Shown piece after piece: positions 59,714 to 64,000 of a DNA stretch of 64,000 nt (position 1 is its first letter; every line of letters starts with the position of its first letter). The notes under the pieces are model-generated. The model was not told where the DNA came from. It saw only the letters and a list, made by a program, of their open reading frames with translations, and did not search any database. The translations under genes were made by a program, and so were the position numbers. The DNA comes from Paracoccaceae bacterium (GTDB taxonomy: Bacteria; Pseudomonadota; Alphaproteobacteria; Rhodobacterales; Rhodobacteraceae). Location: assembly GCA_012103375.1 (NCBI GenBank), contig WLWX01000001.1:3328492-3392491 (forward strand), read 5' to 3'.

Positions 59714-61000
59714 GGCCCAGCCCGCACGCGACAGGTTTGCCGCCGCGATCAGATGGGCAAAATTGACGAAACAGCTGACATAGAGCACCCCGACGGACAG
59801 CCCGGCGCTGCGCAGCAACAGCCACAGGTTGCTTCTGGCCCGGAAAATCTGCCAGCCGACCAGCACCAGCCCTATTGCCACCATGGCCATCCAGATCGCC
59901 GCGTGCACGCGCAGGTATGTCGGCCCAAACACCTCGATATAAATCGACAGGCGGCGCGCGGCAGAGGCGACCAGAAGCACATTCTGCAACAACCACAGCG
60001 CCATCAACGGGCGCGCCGCCAATGCGAAGGCACCGGCCAGAAGCGCCGTGACCAGTAGCGGGTAGGCGCCGCGATGGGCATAGCTGGCCAATGACATCCC
60101 CTCGGGCAGGTCAGCGCCACCCCACAGAAAGCCGATGTCGGTCAGCGATTGCAGGCCCAGAACCAGATTGAAGGCAATCAGCGCGTTGGCCACCGAAGCA
60201 CCGTTGATGCCCAGCCCGGCGCCCAGCGCGAATCGGCGGGCTTTGACGCGCCCGCGTCCGGCGCCAAGCGTCTGCGCTGATCCGGCCAACAGCGGCCAAA
60301 CCAACAGGGCAACCCCGGACCAGAAGACGGCACGGACGATCCATTCCATCGGATCGAACGACCAATCCGCGATCGCCAGGATCCAGCCCTCAAAAACCGG
60401 ATTCGCCTCGATCACCAGGGCCATCAAAATCAGCGTGCCGCCAAGCGGAAAGGCCCAGCCGCGAATGAAGCGTATCGGGGGTGACAGGGATCGGCCCGAT
60501 GCGATGACGCCGGGCGCGGACCACAGAAGATCCCGAACGCCCAGCCAGGGCAGACGTCGCAGCAGAACGCCGGCACCGCGCATCACCTCGGCTATCGTAG
60601 CAGCGGGCCCCTGAACCATCCAGCTGATGCTGGTCAGCAGGCCGAACAGAAAAAACAGAACCGATAGTGTCTGGATGTATTCCACCGATGGCAGGCAGGT
60701 CACGACCAGCAGGATGGCCGGGCGCAGCACCTCATGGCGATGTGGCAAACTCAATGCGACGATGGTGAAGACAACGGCCGCGAAGGCCGCAAGGGAAAGC
60801 CCGGGAACATGGCCGTAAAACAGAATGTCGGCCGTCGCGACCAACGCCAGCATGGCCGCCCCGCGTGGCGGCCGCGCGACCGATTCGCTTGCCACGCCTA
60901 CCGTGCCGCCTGCCCGTTCGGCCCCGGCCGGTTGCGATAACCACCAGGCGTCCTGACGGATGGCCTGCGGAACCCCGCGCAAGGTCAGATTATGTGCCAT
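59594..61000 (-). pseudogene. DUF4153/DUF4173-type membrane protein, main part, interrupted by a MITE
   Basis: A 468-residue frame; about 427 residues are native and the last 40 (VEKLRNQSVADFLRKPMKRN...) come from the MITE. It has about 10-12 membrane helices from residue 50 on, with conserved-looking loops (SYAHRGAYPLLVTALLAGAFALAARP, RRLSIYIEVFGPTYLRVHAAIWM, FVNFAHLIAAANLSR). The missing end is at 59300-59495. It is the first gene of the response regulator/kinase operon. Function of the family is not established. Confidence 0.8.
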
Positions 61001-61095
61001 GATTCGATCCCTCGTCTTTTGTTTGTGACAAGGGCACTTCTGGCCATCTGCTGTGCATCCGCCGTTCAGCGCATATGCAGAGTTTGTGCAGAATC

Positions 61096-61127
61096 AAAAA
61101 ACGCCCGCCTATGTCAGGCGGGCGTTT
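61096..61127 (-). terminator. Intrinsic terminator of the 61.2 kb secreted-protein gene
   Basis: AAACGCCCGCCT (61099-61110), a 5-nt loop and AGGCGGGCGTTT (61116-61127) form a 12-bp perfect stem. On the minus strand it is followed by a run of six T, 27 bp after the stop of the gene at 61154. Confidence 0.88.
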
Positions 61128-61153
61128 GTTATCTGTTCAGGACCGGGCCGGGA

Positions 61154-61450
61154 TCAGAACTTCAGAAAGTTCGCCCCGGCTTTGGCCTTGCGCGAGGCCA
61201 GTCCCGAATCGTCGAACGTCGACAGTACCTTCAAAAGCTCCCAGCCACGCGCGGCCAGTCGCTGCTTTACAATCGAGGCGGCCCGCCCGTTGTTGGAACA
61301 GGCCGCATCGGGAAGTTTCACCACGCCATAGTGCAGGCGCAGCGGGTTTTCCGTCTTTGCCTTGTAGTCAGCAAAACAGCCCGCCGAGGCGGGGGCAGCT
61401 GCGACAAGGGAAAGTCCCAGTACGAGGGAGATGATCGTTTTCTTAAACAT
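61154..61450 (-). CDS. Small secreted protein of unknown function
   Basis: A 98-residue protein with a clear signal peptide (MFKKTIISLVLGLSLVAAAPASA, cleavage near 23). The 75-residue mature part has two Cys (CFADYKAKTENPLRLHYGVV and AACSNNGRAASIVKQRL), probably one disulfide, and a basic C-terminus. It has its own terminator and shares an intergenic region with repeated palindromes with the divergent secreted-protein gene at 61653. Family not recognised. Confidence 0.75.
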   Translation of the reverse strand: MFKKTIISLVLGLSLVAAAPASAGCFADYKAKTENPLRLHYGVVKLPDAACSNNGRAASIVKQRLAARGWELLKVLSTFDDSGLASRKAKAGANFLKF

Positions 61451-61476
61451 GTGCTGAATGTGCGCTGTGCGGCCCG

Positions 61477-61542
61477 GTTATTCAATAACAAGGCGCGCAA
61501 TCCGGCTGTTATCGAATATCCATCGCATCGATATTCGATAAC
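61477..61542. promoter_or_regulatory. Repeated palindromic site GTTATYGAATAW, candidate operator
   Basis: GTTATTCAATAAC (61477-61489) is a perfect palindrome, and GTTATCGAATAT (61508-61519) with its inverted copy ATATTCGATAAC (61531-61542) forms a 12-bp perfect inverted repeat. All three share GTTATYGAATAW. The array lies in the 200-bp divergent region between two secreted-protein genes and may bind one regulator controlling both. Confidence 0.5.
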
Positions 61543-61652
61543 CCGGCGACGATATTGTCTAACTTCACCACCCGGCGCAAATCTTATCCCATCGAAGGCC
61601 AGCGCGTATCGAGTGTTTGTTTCTGCTGGTCGCCCCCGAAGGAGTACCAGTA

Positions 61653-62069
61653 ATGTTTCGCCCCGTTCTTTCCCCCGTTCTTTCCATAGCCCTTGCAGGC
61701 GTGCTGGCAGTTACAAGCCTGACTGCCACGGCCAACCCGGCACGTGCCGGTAGCAACAATGACGTCGCCACGGTCATCCTTGGCGCCGCTGCCCTGTATC
61801 TTCTGTTTAACGATCACAACAACGGGTCGAAGCAAGTTCACTACAACCACGGGCTGCGCAAAGTTGTCCCCTATAAGTGCCGCTCGGTCATCCGTACCCG
61901 CCATGGCAAGCGCCGCGTCTTTGCGCGCCACTGCCTGAAGCACAACATGGCACGCAAAGCGTTCCGCAAGCTGCCCAATGCTTGCAAGACGTCCATTCAA
62001 ACACGCCACGGCTGGCGCAAGGTTTACAAAGCAAAGTGCCTGCGTCGTCACGGTTGGCGCACGAGCTGA
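61653..62069 (+). CDS. Small basic secreted protein
   Basis: A 138-residue protein with a signal peptide (SPVLSIALAGVLAVTSLTATA, cleavage near 32) and then a short hydrophobic stretch (VATVILGAAALYLLF). Two similar Cys modules follow: YKCRSVIRTRHGKRRVFARHC and NACKTSIQTRHGWRKVYKAKC, an internal duplication of about 50 residues. GAAGGAG precedes the ATG at 61653. The mature protein is very basic. No family recognised. Confidence 0.75.
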   Translation: MFRPVLSPVLSIALAGVLAVTSLTATANPARAGSNNDVATVILGAAALYLLFNDHNNGSKQVHYNHGLRKVVPYKCRSVIRTRHGKRRVFARHCLKHNMARKAFRKLPNACKTSIQTRHGWRKVYKAKCLRRHGWRTS

Positions 62070-62184
62070 GGTCAGGCCTGTCCCCAAACAACCCCTGACC
62101 CAGAACACCGGCGCGGGCTTCCGCACATCTCCACCGCGTCGGAATAGGTGAGGGGGGTTCCCCCAGAAGCCCCCTCACCACCCT

Positions 62185-62294
62185 TAACGAGTACCGGCCT
62201 GTTCCGCCGGATCAGTGCTAACGAGTGCGGCGAATGTTTCGCCAAACCCATCGTAACGAGTACAAGGGCGGGTCTTCGGATCCGCCCTTTCTTT
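62185..62294 (+). repeat. Three TAACGAGTRC repeats each followed by a stem-loop; last one terminator-like
   Basis: TAACGAGTAC (62185-62194), TAACGAGTGC (62219-62228) and TAACGAGTAC (62254-62263) recur at 34-35 bp. Each is followed by a hairpin: CCGGC/GCCGG, GGCGAA/TTCGCC and AAGGGCGG/CCGCCCTT (62264-62289), the last ending in TTTCTTT. This looks like a structured small RNA or a leader/terminator array between the 61.65 kb gene and rnhB. No ORF is present in the region 62070-62414. Confidence 0.5.
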
Positions 62295-62414
62295 GTTAGC
62301 GGGATGGGTGTCCGCGAAAATGCCGTAAGACCAGCCAATCCGCACCGCCATTGCAGCCATCAAGGGAAGCGCCGGTTTCTTGACGCCACCGGACGACAGT
62401 GATCCTGTGCCTCG

Positions 62415-63050
62415 ATGCTCACCAAACCCGATTTCCAGTTTGAAGCCACCGCGCAGGGCGGCGGCGCCTTGCGCATTGCCGGTGTCGACGAAGCGGGTCG
62501 CGGCCCGCTTGCCGGGCCGGTTGTTGCAGCGGCCGCTGTTCTGGATCTCGCAAACCTGCCCGCAGGGTTGAACGATTCCAAAAAGCTCAGCGCGGCCAAG
62601 CGCGATCTGCTGGCACAGATGATACATGAACAGGCGGACGTCGGCGTCGGGATCGCCACGGTTGCCGAGATCGACACACTCAACATCCTGCGCGCCAGCC
62701 ATCTGGCAATGTGCCGTGCGCTGAACGCGCTTCGGCATCCGGCAGACCACGCCCTGATCGACGGCAACATGATCCCGCGCGATTTGACACTGCCTGCGAC
62801 GGCAATTGTGAAGGGCGATGCGCTAAGCCTGTCGATTGCCGCTGCTTCGATCGTGGCAAAAGTGCAACGCGACGGGATCATGGTGGATTTGGCGCAACAG
62901 TTTCCAGGCTATGGCTGGGAACAGAACAAGGGATACCCGACAAAAGCGCACCGCGACGCCCTTCAAGACCTTGGCGTGACCCCTCACCATAGACGCAGCT
63001 TCAAACCTGTCCACAATATCTTGTATCAAGATAAAAACGTAACCTGCTGA
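62415..63050 (+). CDS. rnhB: Ribonuclease HII
   Basis: A 211-residue enzyme that cleaves RNA in RNA:DNA hybrids. The metal-binding acidic residues are Asp25-Glu26 (GVDEAGRGPLAGPV), Asp in HALIDGN and Asp/Glu further on; SIAAASIVAKVQRD and NKGYPTKAHRDAL are family blocks. It precedes ccrM by 86 bp, an arrangement common in Rhodobacterales. Confidence 0.95.
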   Translation: MLTKPDFQFEATAQGGGALRIAGVDEAGRGPLAGPVVAAAAVLDLANLPAGLNDSKKLSAAKRDLLAQMIHEQADVGVGIATVAEIDTLNILRASHLAMCRALNALRHPADHALIDGNMIPRDLTLPATAIVKGDALSLSIAAASIVAKVQRDGIMVDLAQQFPGYGWEQNKGYPTKAHRDALQDLGVTPHHRRSFKPVHNILYQDKNVTC

Positions 63051-63085
63051 TTCAAAGAAAGAATTTGACGGCGAATCGCTGATGA

Positions 63086-64000
<915 letters not shown>

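Overview
The window is GC-rich chromosomal DNA of an alphaproteobacterium, most likely Rhodobacterales (Roseobacter group). The signs are a CcrM-type GANTC methyltransferase directly after rnhB, a plant-type glutamate-cysteine ligase, a pyrB-pyrC-plsY operon with a dihydroorotase homologue that has lost its HxH metal motif, phaAB polyhydroxybutyrate genes, a fused NuoE/F-type formate dehydrogenase subunit, and many families typical of that order. No plasmid or phage hallmark is visible.

Layout. 0-3.3 kb: DUF465 tail, phaB and phaA, and an EAL phosphodiesterase. 3.4-4.6 kb: an intact IS3-type element sitting 6 bp before tag (3-methyladenine glycosylase). 5.2-10.1 kb: an RND pump with its membrane-fusion protein. 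10.1-16.7 kb: moaB-like gene and a family-4-like uracil-DNA glycosylase, divergent from a tightly coupled pyrB / PH-like / PH-like / pyrC-like / plsY / DUF805 / secreted-protein operon. 16.7-24.7 kb: gshA, an HxlR-type regulator with a candidate operator, two unknown genes coupled to rsmE, ubiA, and an OmpA/BON protein.

24.9-44.7 kb is an accessory region showing decay. It holds an IS3 transposase relic, an orphan 29-codon cysteine-rich peptide gene with its own SD and terminator, and an ABC importer with no intact ATPase. It also holds a catabolic operon (FAD oxidoreductase, enoyl-CoA hydratase, isochorismatase, tautomerase without Pro1, SDR, ALDH, NDP-forming acyl-CoA synthetase cut by an IS630 element). 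Beyond these are a RidA protein, a LigM-like demethylase split by a nonsense codon, an esterase, a MITE, a second nonsense-split gene, an Asp-box protein and an HTH protein with an unassigned large domain. The chemistry suggests breakdown of a methoxylated or aromatic substrate feeding the C1 pool, but much of it looks inactivated.

45.5-56.6 kb: tRNA-Arg(CCT), a luciferase-like monooxygenase with an enol-lactonase, formate-THF ligase, a ketopantoate-reductase-like gene, and NAD-dependent formate dehydrogenase with a LysR regulator. 56.6-61.0 kb: a membrane winged-helix protein, then a two-component operon damaged twice. Its first gene carries a 218-bp MITE with a 4-bp target duplication, and its kinase gene is truncated tail-to-tail with a convergent secreted-protein gene. 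61.1-64 kb: two small secreted proteins around a repeated palindrome, a triple repeat-hairpin array, rnhB, and ccrM running off the end.

The clearest signals beyond routine annotation are the orphan Cys-rich peptide gene, two MITEs whose insertions can be undone exactly on paper, the kinase/secreted-gene fusion scar, and two repeated DNA motifs near 61.5 and 62.2 kb.
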